Shown: positions 10,345 through 23,900, numbered from the stretch's first letter. The stretch: 64,000 nt of DNA from Cannabis sativa (GCF_029168945.1 NC_083604.1:12144812-12208811); one strand, 5' to 3'. Numbers and translations are program-made. The notes: a model not told the origin generated them from the letters alone.

Positions 10345-12460
10345 ATGAGCGATTTGTCGGATAGCCAACAGCTCGGCTCCGGAGGCCGTGCATTTGACGG
10401 TGAAGCTGACCAAGAGAAGGACAGTTTTCTCCCCACAGACATTTCCGAAGAGGAGGCCGCTCCAATAGAATTAGGTCCGATGTCTTCTGTGGACATTGAG
10501 AAGTTGGTGCAGGAACTCGCAGAACCTGGGACCATCGATATTCGAGACAGCGAGTCCACAGTGTCGGCACGCGACTACCTTATACATTCGAGGCATGCTC
10601 CTGACATCGAGGTCGAGGAGATGGACGAGGAATGGACGACTCCAGTTCGCGAGTCAGGTGGGGAAGAGGAGGAGGCGGAAGGGAGTGGGACAGATTCGGT
10701 CGACGATTCCCAGCTGAACGAGCCCTTCGCGTGTGAGGATTTAATCTCGAGGGTTTCCAAATCAGACTTCACCACCTTTGTGAGGTTAAATTTGCTGCGA
10801 CTCGCATTTCAACGTCCTAAGCCATCTCAGAGGGCGCACCTTCCATTTACTAACCCTGCGATCATTCCCACAGAGGATGTGGTAGTCTCAATACCCATTC
10901 TTCGGTGCGGGGTATCGGTCCCCTTTCACCCCTTCATCGCAGCTATTCTCAGGCGATATGACGTATCGCCCTTTCAGCTAACCCCAAACAGTTACCGCAC
11001 TGCCCTAGCCTTCTATGCAATGTACATGGAGTATGTCCATAGGGCTCCCTCAGTAGAAGAGTTCAGCTATTTCTACGACATAAAAAGCGTAGGTCTTCAT
11101 AATGGCTTCTACTGCTTTAGCAAATGGGCGACTTCTGAAATCAACGGAGTTGAAGGAATGGTGTCGAACATGGGGGATTGGAAATCGAAGTGGTTTTATG
11201 TCTTTAAAGTCCCTGGGATTAGGACTGACTTTAATCGCAGACCTAGTATGTCGCGTATTTCTTGACTTAGACATTTTTTTTTTTGCATTACTTTTGAGAT
11301 CTTTTGCTTACTCGCTCTTTGTTGTTATCGCAGATAGACCAGCTCGACCGACCCTTGATGCGACTAGCAAGGAGACAGCTGAAATCCTCGGGAGCCTTCC
11401 AGTACAAGATCGCGACTGGCGATTACTGTGTACAACTGCGAAGTTGCGAGAACATCAGCTGATTCCTGAGAACGCAAGTCTTCAAAGGGAGCCAGTATAC
11501 AAAGAACCATCCGAGAAGCAACAAGAGCGAATAGACAAGCGTCTTTCTAAGCAAACTCCTCGACAAATTTCAGGTAATTCATCTCTTGTTGTAAACTGTC
11601 AAGTAGGGTTTGACTTATACTTATCTTTCATTTATGTTCGCAGATATGACTTTTCTGAAGTCTGCCCCCGTCCTGAAGATCAAACCGAAGGGTGGAACAA
11701 CGACGACTTCGCCGATTGTCGCCCAAAAGAGGAAGAGCGATGCGATGGCTTCACTTGTCGCAGACTCTTCCAAGAAACTGGCCAAGACCACACAAGACAA
11801 GGGGAAGAAAGTCGTAATTGATCCACCTGTTCGAGCACGCGACTTCCTAGCCATGCAAGAGAAGTTCCTGGCTGAGATTCCTTATGAGGATCTTGTCACG
11901 CGATCTGTCGAACTGGCCGCGCAGTCATGGCCTTGTTCATAAAAGCTGCGGCTACTCCTTCGAAGGAAACCGACTCACTGAAGAGGCAGAATGCTCATTT
12001 TCAGGAGAACATAAAAAAGTTGAAGCAAGAAGTGGCGAGGATGGAGAAAGAGCTCGAGGAACTTAGCAAGGCCAAGGAGAAGGAGCTCGAAGAACTCAGC
12101 AAGACGAAGGAACAGGCGGAGCTTGAAGTCAAGAAGTCGCAGGCGACGATCGAGGAGATGGCCCGCGATTTGGAGACTGAGAAAGAGAATGGGAAGAAGC
12201 AGTATGATCATACAGTGTCTGATTATATCTATACCACTCTTTCCAAAGTCCTAGACTTCGACTTTTCTCTTCTCGGAACAGAAGCCGCTGAGATGGCTGA
12301 GGCTTTTCGCGCCATGTCGCCTACTCAGACTCAAGGTGGGGGGAACCTTCTTGACGAGGTTGAGGGCGCACAAGCTGAAGAAGTCGAGAATGAGGTCATC
12401 AGCAAAGTCGCGGATGAGACTGCTCCGGATGAGACTACTCCTGCTGCTCCAGATGCTTAG
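10345..12460 (+). pseudogene. Antisense extra ORF of element A (Transposase_28/'putative gypsy type transposon' family), frameshifted
   Basis: Runs opposite to gag-pol. The first exon (10345-11245) encodes an acidic N-terminus (residues 1-130) and then the conserved region around NLLRLAFQRPKP and PFHPFIAAILRRY to FYDIKSVGLHNGFYCFSKW, which I recognise as the plant Transposase_28-type domain found in Tat aORFs. Introns fit at 11246-11333 (GTATGT..GCAG) and 11574-11643, both phase 1. The C-terminus (about 11990-12200) is a Glu/Lys-rich coiled coil repeating EKELEELSK. A one-base frameshift near 11925 breaks it. Function unknown; despite the family name it has no DDE transposase triad. It converges on pol, with about 400 bp between the two stops. 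Confidence 0.8.
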
Positions 12461-12861
12461 TTATCCTCTAACTTATGTTTTTTTTTTAATTTTACTTCTC
12501 TCTTTTTTTTATATGCGGTACAAGGGTACTCGCGCTTTTGTACTTGGACGAATTTTCTTTTTGTTTTGGACAAATTTATATCCTCGCGGGGATAGCTATC
12601 CTTTAACATTTACGCAGTACACGGGTACTCGCGTTTTTTATATATATATTTGCGATTTCAATTACAGCTTGGTGTAATAAGTAGGAATATTTACAAAGCT
12701 AGTAAAAAAAATTTTGAAAACTTAACAAGTAATTTCATTCATATAATCAAACAATAGTACATTCGGGCATATATATCCCCCTATACTTAGGATTTTTCCC
12801 TGGTGAATGAAAAATATCTAAGTATAAGTACAAGAATGAACATAATCGAATAATGCGAATA
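12461..12861. other. Convergent 3' region between antisense ORF and pol of element A
   Basis: About 400 bp with no ORF, T-rich on the plus strand. It has two copies of a GTAC(A)GGGTACTCGCG motif (near 12517 and 12610). Presumably it holds the 3' UTRs of the two opposing transcripts; no clear polyadenylation signal was assigned. Confidence 0.5.
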
Positions 12862-15800
12862 CTATTGATAATAAAATTTCAAGCTCTCGCTATTCCATGC
12901 TCGTGGAATCGCAGTTCCATCGAGTGTTGCAAGTCGATACGTTGCGTCACCAATTTTATCTGCGATGAGGTATGGTCCTTCCCAATTATCCCCGAAGACC
13001 CCGTGCGACGGGTTCTTGGTGTTTGGCATTACTCTTCTAAGGACCAAGTCTCCTGCTCGCAGGGCTTTTACTTTCACTTTGGAGTTAAAGTATCTTGCAG
13101 TTCGCTGTTGGTAAGCCGCATTTTTTAGGTGCGCTTTATCACGCTTTTCCTCCAAAAGATCAAGGCAGAATAGCTGATTCTCGTTGTTCTGCGAGATGTT
13201 GAAAATATCCCTGCGTAGGGAACCTGCCCCAACTTCAACTGGCAACATGGCCTCGCACCCGTAAGAAAGTGAGAAGGGTGTTTCGCCAGTTGTAGATCGA
13301 GGGGTCGTATTATAAGACCATAGGACTTGCGATAACTCGTCTGGCCAAGCCCCTTTGCGATCTTCTAGTTTCCCTTTTATGGTGTGTTTGATTATTTTAT
13401 TAACGGCTTCAGTTTGTCCGTTACTCTACGGGTAAGCAACTGCGGAAAAAGCCTTTTTAATCCCCAAATCGTCGCATAGCTGTCGCATCTCTTTACAGTT
13501 AAACTGTTTTCCATTGTCTGAAATGAGTTTATGCGGAATGCCAAAACGACAAATGATGGAGGTATAGACAAACTCGCGCAATTTCGTTGCAGTGATGGTT
13601 GCAAGTGCTTTGGCTTCAGCCCACTTCGTGAAGTAATCAACTGCGACTACAGCATATTCGACTCCGCCTTTTCCCTTGGGTAACTCGCCGATTAAATCGA
13701 TTCCCCATATTGCAAAGGGCCAGGGACTTGTGATAGAATGGAGGTTACTCGGAGGCTGGTGTGTGTAAGTGGTTATTCGCTGACATCTATCACACCTTTT
13801 TGCAAACGTGAGAGCATCTTCTCGCAATGTTGGCCAGTAATACCCTTGCCGCATAATTTTTAAAGCAAGGGAATTACCTCCGGTATGATTGCCACAAATC
13901 CCCTCGTGTACTTCACGAAGTATGTAACTGCAGTCTTCTCCACTGATACATTTGAGAAGCGGTTGACTAAAACTTCTGCGATACAACCTTTGGTCATATA
14001 TTACATAACGGGCTGCTCGCTGTCGCAATTTTCTCGCTTCTACTTTATCATCGGGTAGGAGCCCCTTTTCAAGATATGCGAGGATGGGAGTCGTCCAGGT
14101 AATCTCCTGAATATCATTTATCTCCATGATTGCTTCTCGATCTATGGTTGGGTGAGCCAATACGTCTACCGGAATCACATCTAGTAATTCGGCTTCTCTA
14201 GTTGAGGCCAAACGGGCCAATGCGTCTGCGTGGACATTTTGAGCACGCGGTACTCGAGATACAACTACATTTTTGAACTTCTGCATTATTTCGTGAACGA
14301 TGGCTAAGTATTTAACCAATCTTCCGCCTCTTGCTAGGTATTCTCCATTCACCAGGCATACCACGATTTGAGAGTCGCTAAAAGCCTGTAGATACTCGAC
14401 TTTCATCTCGAGGGCCAGTTTCAATCCTGCGATTAAAGCCTCATACTCGGCTTCATTGTTAGATGCAGAAAATTTAAAACGTAAAGCAGCCCGTACCTTG
14501 AAATTATTGGGACTGATTAACAAGATCCCACTACCAGAACCTTCGTTATTTGAGGCTCCGTCGACGTACAATGTCCATGCTTCTTTGCCTGCTATGACAA
14601 TATCTTTTCTATCCTCTACAACTGCCACCTCGGTGCTTGGGAATTCCAGTATAAAATCTGCCAAAGCTTGCCCCTTGATCGTATTTCTTGGTTTATACTT
14701 GATGTCGAACTGACTAAACTCCATCGCCCACTTTAACAATCTCCCTGATGCTTCTGGTTTCGCTAAAACTTGTCTTAAGGGGAAGTTTGTCAAAACTTCA
14801 ATGCTGTGAGCCTGGAAGTAGGGTCGCAATTTTCTTGATGATATTATCAAGGCGAAAGCCAATTTCTCCATTTGAGGATAACGCGTCTCAGCGTCTAGTA
14901 ATCGCTTACTGACGTAATACACCGGGTATTGGCGTCCTTGGTCCTCGCGTATTAGTACTGAACTAATCGCATATTCGGAGACGGCCAAATAGATAGACAA
15001 AACTTCTCCGGACAACGGCTTCGATAAGATTGGAGGTTGCCCCAAATGCATTTTTAAAGCTTAAAAGGCTTGCTCGCATTTTTCGTTCCAATGGAACCTT
15101 TTGTTGCCTTTCAAAGTCTGAAAAAACTCCTTACACTTATCAGAAGATCTGGATATAAAGCGGTTTAAAGCTGCGACTTTACCTGTGAGGCTTTGAACCT
15201 CCTTTGGCTTAGTTGGTGATGGCATCTCTACCAATGCCCTGATCTTCGCAGGATTGGCTTCTATTCCTCGCTGATTTACCATAAAACCAAGGAATTTCCC
15301 AGAGCCCACCCCAAAGACGCATTTCAACGGATTTAGATGCATCTTGTATCGCCGCAATATGTCGAACATGGCCTGCAAGTGGGTAATATGATCCTTCGCG
15401 TGTTGCGATTTTACGAGCATATCGTCAACATATACCTCCATTGTCTTTCCAATGAGATCTGCGAACATCATATTCACTAGCCTTTGATAAGTCACACCTG
15501 CGTTTATTAAACCAAAAGGCATTACTTTGTAACAGTATAATCCTCGATCAGTAATGAACGAGGTATGTTCTTGGTCTGGTTCATACATCGGGATTTGATT
15601 GTATCCCGAGTACACATCCATGAAGCTCAAAAGCGCGTGACCTGCAGTGGCATCGACAAGCTGGTCAATGCTAGGAAGAGGAAAGCTGTCTTTGGGACAG
15701 GCTTTGTTTAGATCCGTAAAGTCAACGCATGTGCGCCATGAGCCATTAGGCTTTGGCACAAGTACGGGGTTTGCTAACCAGTTGGGGTAAAATGACTCCC

Positions 15801-16999
15801 GTATAAAGCCGCAGGCAAGGAGGCGGTCGACTTCTTCTTTCAGCGCTTGGTACCTCGCGGGGTCCATTTTGCGGCGCTTTTGTCGGACACCTCGCACTTC
15901 GGGGTCAATGTTCAAGCGATGACACATGACCTGCGGAGATATCCCGACCATATCTGAATGTTTCCAGGCAAAGATATCAAGATTTTGCTTTAAAAAGGTC
16001 GTTAATTGTTCTCGCAGCTGTAAATTTAATTTAGAACCAATTTTTAAAACCTTGTTATTATCTATAGGATCTATAGGTACCTCGATTGTGTCTTCCGCGG
16101 CTTGGGCTGCGGCGGTGTGATCGAGGATTCTTGGATCCAAGTCTGGTTCGTCCACGTGTGGCACCTCCTCGATCCTGAGGATCTCTTGGCGAGGCGGTGG
16201 TGCATCCAAAAGGTAGATAACATTTACCGTCCTTTTTTCTACGAGTTTAACGGCTGCGTTATAACATTCTCGTGAGTCGGATTGGACTCCCCGCACCGAA
16301 CCTACTCCAGCGGGAGTAGGGAACTTCATCGTCAGATGGTAGATCGAGGTTATGATCTTCATCTCCTTCAGGATTGGTCGACCAATTACGGCGTTATACG
16401 CTGAGTATTGGTCGATTACTGCGAAGTCAGCCATCGACTTGGCTGTTACTGGGGCAGTTCCCAAAGTGATTGGGAGCTTGATCATTCCTTTAATTGCTAT
16501 GACATCTCCCGAAAAGCCATAGATGCTTGATGTCATAGGTCGCAAATCCTTCTCTTGCAACCCCATTTGCTTGAAGGCTTGGAAATTCAGCAAATTCACT
16601 GAACTCCCATTGTCACCAGTATACGATGGACATTGTCCCCACCAATATTGGCGACTATTACCAGTGCATCAGAATGCGGGTGATGGACCCATCTCACGTC
16701 GCTCTCCATAAAGATGATGTCGTCGCATTCTTTCTTAAAGAGCTTCTCAGGCCGTTCACCAAGATTATTCACATTGGTAAGCGGCTTCTCCTTGGCTTCT
16801 CTGGCATACCGTTCTTGTGATTTGCGAGAGTCGCCCGCGATGTGTGGTCCTCCGATTATAGTTAGGATATTGCGAGGTGCTCTGGAGCCACCCGCGTTAT
16901 GGGTTTCTCCTTTGCCATCCACTTGGGGATGACTTTCCTCGCTCCTTTTATACTTGTCGAACTTCCCTCTCCGGATCAGCTCCTCTATTTCATCCTGCA
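12862..16999 (-). pseudogene. pol of element A (PR-RT-RNase H-aRNase H-INT), broken
   Basis: In element order: the retroviral-type zinc motif region ends near 16940; protease with DNGSS near 16600-16640; RT with the YVDD box (MEVYVDDMLVKS, near 15430); gypsy RNase H (SIYLAVSEYAISSVL); archaeal-type RNase H (WTLYVDGASNNEGSGSG, near 14560), specific to Tat; integrase HHCC (HEGICGNHTGG...CDRCQ) and catalytic core with IDLIG, SDNGKQF and GQTEA. Lesions: a frameshift in the protease at about 16600, TAA at 15061-15063 between RT and RNase H, and TAG at 13426-13428 inside the integrase core. No chromodomain, as usual for Tat. Confidence 0.9.
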
Positions 17000-17273
17000 A
17001 GACCCAACATTCTAGAGTAGTGTGGCCAATGTCCTTGTGGTACTTACAGAATTTTTTAGGATCCCTCCGGTCGCGATTCCCCCTGATGGGGGGCGGCTTC
17101 TTGAAGACTCCGTTCCTTTCTTCAATCGCATAGATATGGTCCCGAGGTACTGCGAGTTCAGTATAGTTGACGAAGCGAGGTCCTCCCTTCCTTTTCGGCG
17201 AGGACTCCTTCTTTGGGGGTGACTTAGCCAGCTTCGGACTTCGCTGTCTGCGCGGGCTACGTCTTCTCGGGCT

Positions 17274-18857
17274 TCAGCCCCTAGAATTCTTCCCTCGCGG
17301 ACTGCGAGATCGTGACCGCGGTATGGGTGACCGACGTTTGTCCTTCCCCTTCTCTAACTCCGCTAGAGAGTTCTCGATTCTCTTGTGAGGTTCGGCCATG
17401 GCGAAGAATTCTACCAAGGACTCCGGCCTTCGAGCTTGTAGTTCCTTCCAAAAGTCAGTCCTCGGCAAGATACCTGTTATCAACATACAACCAAGCGAAG
17501 ACTCGGGGGCCTTCTCGACCTTTGTTACTTCCGCGTTAAAACGCTTGAAATAGTCTTGTAAAGACTCACCAGGTTCTTGTTTGATGTTAGCCAAAGTCGT
17601 ATAGGGTGGCCTATACGTCATTGTGGCCTGGAAATGCGTGAGGAATAAATCGACGAAGGTTTCCCACATCGATATTGATGCCTCAGGTAATTGGGTGAAC
17701 CAATCATGAGCATTTTCCTCGAGTGTTGCCGCAAGAATGCGGCACTTCGCGAGTTGCGGTACCTGGTCTACTTCCATTATAGTATTGAATTTTTCTAAAT
17801 AGTCTATCGGGTTAGAAGTACCTTTATACTTGAGGGATTCGGATAAACGAAACCCTTTCGGAAGTTGAGCCTGTCGCACCTCTGCAGTAAAAGGCGAGGT
17901 GCCATGCAGCTTGTATATAGGCTTGCGCTGCTGCTCGAGCATCTTTAAAGCTTGCAGAAGCATGCTTTGGTCGATTCCTCCTGTCGCAAGGGCTGGAGTC
18001 GCTGCGACTGCGGGGCTCGCAACTACTGCGGCAAGGTTTGCTGGGATATTAATCCCAGTGGTCGCGATCGGCGCGATAGGCGGGTTATTACCTGCGTTGA
18101 CACCCTGATCGCCCGCCTGGGGATCACGGAGTGTCTCAGTATTATGTGGGCCGCGGGAGCGTGCCCTGAAAACTGCATTGAGATGATCACGTAGATCACC
18201 TCGGTGTACTTGATAACGTCCTCCCTGTTGTGTCTGTACAGAGCCGGACCTTGTATACCTGCTCGGAGTGCGTCCATGCGATGACGAGGAGGCTGACTCT
18301 GCGTCGTTGTCTCTCGATGGACGACTACAAGGATTACGGCGCTCAGGATCTTCGTCAATTTGTGCGCTCTGGTTGGGATACCTTGCGGATTGATCTCTTG
18401 ACATCGGGTGATTCAAGTCCAGAGCTTCAGGGTCAGTTCTTCGTTCCCTGCGTACACGGTTAGTATGACGTCTAGAAGTTGTTACCTGTGGGTTATCGTT
18501 GCGAATGGCGGGAACTCAAGGAGGGCGTCGAGCTCGACTCTGTCCGTCTACCTCGGCTTGTAGTGCTCGCAGTTGATCCTGAATTGCAGCATATTGATCA
18601 GTGGTGAGCTGGACCATTCCCTCGGATACTGCCGCCGGAGTGACGGGGGGAAAATGCATGGTTGCTGGTGGTGTGGACGTGTCCCCGACTTGAGGGCCAG
18701 TTGTTTCTAGGAATAGGTTGAGAGGTCTGATATTGCTAATCCCTACTCCGCCGTTGATGACGTCCACAGGTGGCACTCCAGCTCCAGGCAGTGGTACACT
18801 CATCATTCCAATATTGATGGACCCGTTGTTAGCTCCGTTAGCGTGATTTCTAGCCAT
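17274..18857 (-). pseudogene. gag of element A, with in-frame stops
   Basis: Start codon at 18857 (MARNHANG). The capsid-like region lies near 17400-17900 (PIDYLEKFNTIMEVDQVP, then QYKARAT-type TLEENAHDWF and ESLQDYFKRF), typical of plant Retrotrans_gag. An Arg/Ser-rich tail RSRSRSPRG ends at a TGA (17274-17276). The same frame continues beyond it into a CKYHKDIGHTTLECW zinc-finger segment near 17010-17050. A second TGA lies at 18516-18518. Both stops are single in-frame lesions of one gag-pol frame. Confidence 0.85.
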
Positions 18858-18899
18858 GATGAATAGTGTTCTTTGAAGTGAATGAAATCTTTTAGTCGA

Positions 18900-18919
18900 T
18901 TCCCACAGACAGCGCCAAA
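18900..18919 (-). promoter_or_regulatory. Primer-binding site of element A
   Basis: Directly inside the 5' LTR, the minus strand reads TTTGGCGCTGTCTGTGGGAA. The position and the TGGCGC start are those of a PBS. I do not assign the tRNA. Elements C and D use a different sequence. Confidence 0.7.
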
Positions 18920-19784
18920 TGTTGTCGAGTGAATTTCGCAACACCAAAATGTATTATTTAATTAATATAAAGGAGAATTTTCAGGGAAGCGACAAGTGCG
19001 AGTATTCGACCTAGAATGGCAAGTACTCGACTGGGAATGCCAGAACAATCAACTAGGCTGGAAAATATCAATAAGACAAAGAATTATAGTGGTTCAGTCA
19101 GATTGTGATCTGCTTAGTCCACTGTAGCAAAGGATTCGTAGCTCCATTTTCATGGTGGATCACCCCTTTATATACAAAGTAGGTGTCCAATCGGTTACAT
19201 AAGGATCACATTTATTGTTAATCCATTATTTACATATTGAATTGCAATAATTAAACCCAAACAACGTTAACATTAATAAATGTGTGACAGTTACTAAGTC
19301 CACCAACGTATGCGTCTTCCGCACCTGCGAGTTGACTGTTCATGTCCCGTTTGTTGAGCTCGCAGGGTCATCAGTACGTTTTCAACGTCTGCGCCCTTAG
19401 GTAATCGCCTCTGATTAACATCGCATGTCGAGCTGATTGGACCTAGACATGTGAATTTATATCAGTTTGTCAGGGCTATTGGGTTGTTGGGACCAAATTG
19501 CATCATAGAGAGTTGGTCTCTATGCTTCCGCAGAAATATAGAGGGGATACTCGCACATGTTCTGACACATGCGAGTTGGATCTATCATGCATAACGTGAA
19601 TTACGGTTACATGGTTCGACTTAGGTCGTACTCGCAGTATCTCGCTGGTTTTATCCTGGGCGAGGTCTAAACTTCGAGAAGTCTCTCACGGACATTTCAG
19701 CTTTCATTGGAAATCTGAATACACGTGTCCTTTAAATAGGAGTCTGGTCTCGAGTTTCTAGGTAAAAGAAATCTCACTATAACA
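18920..19784 (-). repeat. 5' LTR of element A
   Basis: 865 bp, collinear with 8218-9082. The right flank AGTGT (19785-19789) pairs with AGTGC (8213-8217). Differences from the other LTR are spread along the length and mostly transitions. Confidence 0.92.
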
Positions 19785-19854
19785 AGTGTGGTGTTAAGTT
19801 TTGATCGCTGTCTAACCTGCCTGGCCTATGGATTCGCAGGCTAAGTCCTATTAA

Positions 19855-20952
19855 ATGGACGCCCCGCGAAATACAAGAAGTCAGGGTGGCATGGTTGAGA
19901 CCGGAGGCGGTCAGAGGAATCCTCAAAATCCTCGTGGTCGCGGCCGTGGCCGTGGCAGAGCTCAGAGTGGTCGCTCTGTAAATCCACCTCAAGCTCCTCC
20001 TGACTGGGAGCAAAGATTTGCTGAAATGCAAGATAGAATTCGCCAACAAGATGAAGAGATTCAAAGATTGAGGCAGCAGGGTCCTCCTGCCGTGCCTCCT
20101 CAAGTGGTTCAGGCCGTTGCAGTTCCTGCGGTGCCAGCAGAACAACCTGTTGTTGGCAACCGTATGGAGCCGTTGTACGAAAGATTCCGGAAACAAGCAC
20201 CTCCAGTGTTTCTGGGAGGTCCTGATGTGATGAAGGCCGAGCAGTGGCTTTCGGTGATTGATCGTATTCTCAATTTTATGGGAGTGGTTGGAAATGACCG
20301 GGTGACCTGTGCCACTTTTCAGTTTCAGGAGGACGCTCTCGTGTGGTGGGAGTTGATAACCCTCACTCGAGACGTCATGCTGATGACCTTGGAAGAATTT
20401 AAGGATTTGTTTAACTCCAAGTATTACAATGAAGCGGTCCGCAGTGCGAAGCGGAAAGAGTTCACTGAATTAGTTCAAACTGAGGGAATGTCAGTTACAG
20501 AATATACGACAAAGTTTGACCGTTTGGCCAAGCTTGCAGTTGGGATTGTCCCAACCGACTTCAGTAAGAAAGAAAAATATTTGGCGGGTTTGAGTGCGAA
20601 GATTCGGCATGATCTAGTGATTACTACCACTGAAGCAACCACATATGCAGAGATGGTTGAAAAGGCTTTGAGAGCCGAGGGTGCAGTGAAATTCCTTCAG
20701 GAGCCCCGGGTGACTCCGAGTGTTGGTGGAACCCCCACTGTTCCTACTCCTGTTTATGGTAGGGATGGTGGTGATTCCACCACTGAGCAGAAAAGAAAAG
20801 TTTTTCCAGCTTCTGGTGGCTCGGGGCAAAGTAAGGGGTTCCGTGGGAACCAAGGCAGAGGAGGACGCTAGGGTTACTCTTACCCTGAGTGTCCACGGTG
20901 CAAGAAACATCATCCGGGAGAGTGTAACCGGAAGACATGCTTCCTGTGTGGC
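19855..20952 (+). pseudogene. gag of element B, with a premature stop
   Basis: Starts at ATG 19855 (MDAPRNTRSQ). An Arg/Gly-rich segment (GRGRGRGRAQSG) is followed by a short coiled-coil (QDRIRQQDEEIQRLRQQ) and the Retrotrans_gag capsid domain (about residues 100-260: EQWLSVIDRILNFM, DALVWWE, EFKDLFNSKYY, MSVTEYTTKFDRLAKLA). A TAG at 20869-20871 interrupts the frame. The same frame then continues through CPRCKKHHPGEC and the CX2CX4HX4C knuckle CFLCGMVGHFKKDC at about 20938-20979. Confidence 0.88.
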
Positions 20953-23900
20953 ATGGTGGGGCATTTCAAGAAAGATTGCCCCCAGGCAAAGAAAGAGGAG
21001 CCGAAAGCAGAAGTGAAACCAGTTCCTGCTCGAGTGTTCGCCATCACCCAAGCTGATGCTGCACCCAGTCCTTCTATTGTGACAGGTCAGCTTCCCGTCA
21101 ACAACTTGTTGTTTACAGTATTATTTGACTCGGGAGCTACACGCTCATATGTAGCTACAAGAGTAATTGATCTTTTGGGTAGGCCTTGTGATATTTTAGA
21201 AAGAGGGTTTGGAACCCTAATGCCTAGCGGGGAATTGGTTATCTCTAATAGGCGCATTAGGTCTATGCCAATTAGGATAGAAGATAGGGAATTGAGTACT
21301 GACCTCATAGATTTGAAATTAACTTAGTTTGACATTATACTGGGAAAGGATTTTCTATCCAAGTATTCGGCCAGTATAGACTGTAGGCGTAAAATGGTGA
21401 CTTTTCAGCCGGAAGGTGAAGATCCATTTGTTTATGTTGGATCAGTTCAGGGGTCTCGGATCCCGGTTATTTCTGTGCTGAGGGCTAGAGATTTACTATG
21501 CAATGGTTGTGTAGGATTTCTAGCACTGGTATTTGACTCCAGCAGACCTGAAACATTTGGGCCTGAGGCAGTCAAGGTAGTGAAAGATTTTCTTGACGTG
21601 TTTCCCGAGGAGTTGCCGGGATTGCCGCCACAGCGAGAGATTGATTTTGTAATTGATTTGGCACCTGGAGTCGAACCTGTTTCTAAAGCTCCATATAGGA
21701 TGGCTCCAGCAGAACTCAAGGAGCTTAAGTTGCAACTTCAGGGGATGCTTGACATTGGGTTTATTCGACCCAGTGTATCGCCCTGGGGAGCTCCAGTTCT
21801 CTTTGTGAAAAAGAAGGATGGTTCCCTCAGAATGTGTATCGATTATCGGGAACTTAATAAGTTCAAAATTAAGAACAAGTACCCGTTACCCAGAATCGAC
21901 GATCTGTTCGATCAGCTTCAGGGAAAGACAGTGTTTTCGAAGATTGATTTACGGTCTGGTTATCATCAACTTAGAATTCGGGAGGAGGACATACCGAAGA
22001 CTGCTTTTAGAACCAGATATGGGCACTATGAGTTTCTGGTAATGTCTTTCGGATTGATTAATGCTCCTGCGGCCTTTATGGATCTCATGAATAGGGTATT
22101 CAAGGATTTCCTCGATAACTGCGTTATAGTGTTTATCGATGACATTCTTGTATACTCTCAGTCAGAAGAGGAGCACGAGCATCATCTTCGAATGGTATTA
22201 CAGCGACTTAGGGATCACAAGTTGTATGCAGAGTTCAAAAAGTGCGAATTCTGGTTGTCTGAGGTGTCCTTTCTGGGACATATTGTTGGAAAGAATGGAA
22301 TTATGGTTGATCCAAACAAGGTAGAATCAGTGAAGAACTGGCCGAGACCCAAGTCTGTGACGGAAGTTCAAAGTTTTCTTGGATTAGCAGGGTATTATCG
22401 GTGTTTTGTCGAAGGATTCTCTAAACTTTCTATGCCCCTAACCGAATTGACCAAGAAAAATCAGAGATTTGTGTGGTCAGATAAGTGTGAGACAAGCTTT
22501 CATGAGTTGAAGCAACGTTTGATAACAGCTCCGGTGTTAGCTTTGCCTCAGATCAAGAGAAATTTGTGGTTTACTGTGATGCATCCAGACAGGGTCTGGG
22601 ATGTGTTCTGATGCAAGCTGACAGAGTCATAGCCTATGCCTCTCATCAATTGAAAGATTATGAGCAACGTTATCCAACTCATGATTTAGAGCTCGCTGCT
22701 GTGGTTTTTGCTTTAAAGATATGGCGACATTATCTTTACGGTGAAAAGTGTGAAATTTATACAGATCATAAGAGTCTTAAATACTTTTTCACCCAGAAAG
22801 ATCTGAATATGAGGCAGAGAAGGTGGTTGGAGTTGGTTAAAGACTATGATTGTGAAATACTGTATCACCCCGGGAAAGCCAATGTTGTGGCCGATGCTTT
22901 AAGCAAAAAACGTCCCGGCCAAGTTTGTACTACGGTTATGATAGCCCCTCAACTAGCCTCAAAAATGGTTAGTGCAGGGATTGAGTTCGTGGTCGGGAAA
23001 TTACATAATCTAACACTCCAATCTGATCTGTTGGAGAGAATCAGAAAGGCACAGCTGGAAGATCCCGAGCTAGTCAAGGTTCGAGACGAAGTAATGGCTG
23101 GTCGGCCTAGAGGCTTTTCAGTCTCGAACAGTGGAATGTTGTTATATAAAGCTCGAGCTTGTGTTCCTAGTGTTGGTGAGCTTAAGAAAGAGATACTTGA
23201 TGAAGCTCACACCACGCCTTATTCGTTGCATCCGGGAACCACCAAAATGTATCAAGATTTGAAACCCTACTTCTGGTGGTATGGGATGAAAAGAGATGTG
23301 GTGGACTACGTGTCCAAGTGTTTAACCTGCCAGCAAATTAAAGCTGAACATCAGAGGCCGGCAGGGTTATTGCAACCTTTAGTCCTTCCAGAATGGAAGT
23401 GGGAGGACATTGCAATGGACTTCGTAACTGGTTTGCCTAGAACTACGGGGATGTATGATTCAGTATGGGTTATTGTGGACAGATTTACAAAGTCAGCTCA
23501 CTTTCTACCAGTGAAAGTTACATATTCAGTGGATCAGTACGCTGAATTGTATGTGAAGGAGATAGTTCGTCTCCATGGAGCCCCTAAATCTATTATGTCA
23601 GATAGGGATCCAAAGTTCACATCGAAGTTTTGGGTGAGTCTTCAGAAGGCTATGGGTACCAAATTAAAGTTCAGCACAGCCTTTCACCCTCAGACCGATG
23701 GTCAGTCAGAAAGAACTATTCAAATTTTGGAAGACTTACTGCGAGCTTGTGTTATGGACTTTGAGGGTTCATGGAGTAAGTACTTGCCTTTAATTGAATT
23801 CTCCTACAACAACAGCTACCAGAGTACAATAGGGATGGCTCCCTATGAAATGTTATATGGTAGAAAATGTCATTCTCCTATTCATTGGGACGAGACAGGA

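Larger units (their letters stand above)
8218..19784 (-). mobile_element. Element A: Tat-lineage Ty3/gypsy with antisense extra ORF
   Basis: Minus-strand element, 11.57 kb. Order in its own direction: 5' LTR (19784-18920), PBS, gag, PR, RT, RNase H, second (archaeal-type) RNase H, integrase, then an oppositely oriented ORF on the plus strand (10345-12460), PPT, 3' LTR (9082-8218). The dual RNase H and the antisense ORF after integrase are hallmarks of the Tat lineage. LTRs differ at about 13 of 865 positions by eye (11 transitions), suggesting recent insertion. It lies in the 5' leader of element B. Confidence 0.93.

Noticed and set aside
10345..12460. A host gene encoding an acidic/coiled-coil protein on the plus strand.
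   Set aside because: It lies wholly between the LTRs of element A, and a homologue sits in the same place in element C. It is the Tat antisense ORF.
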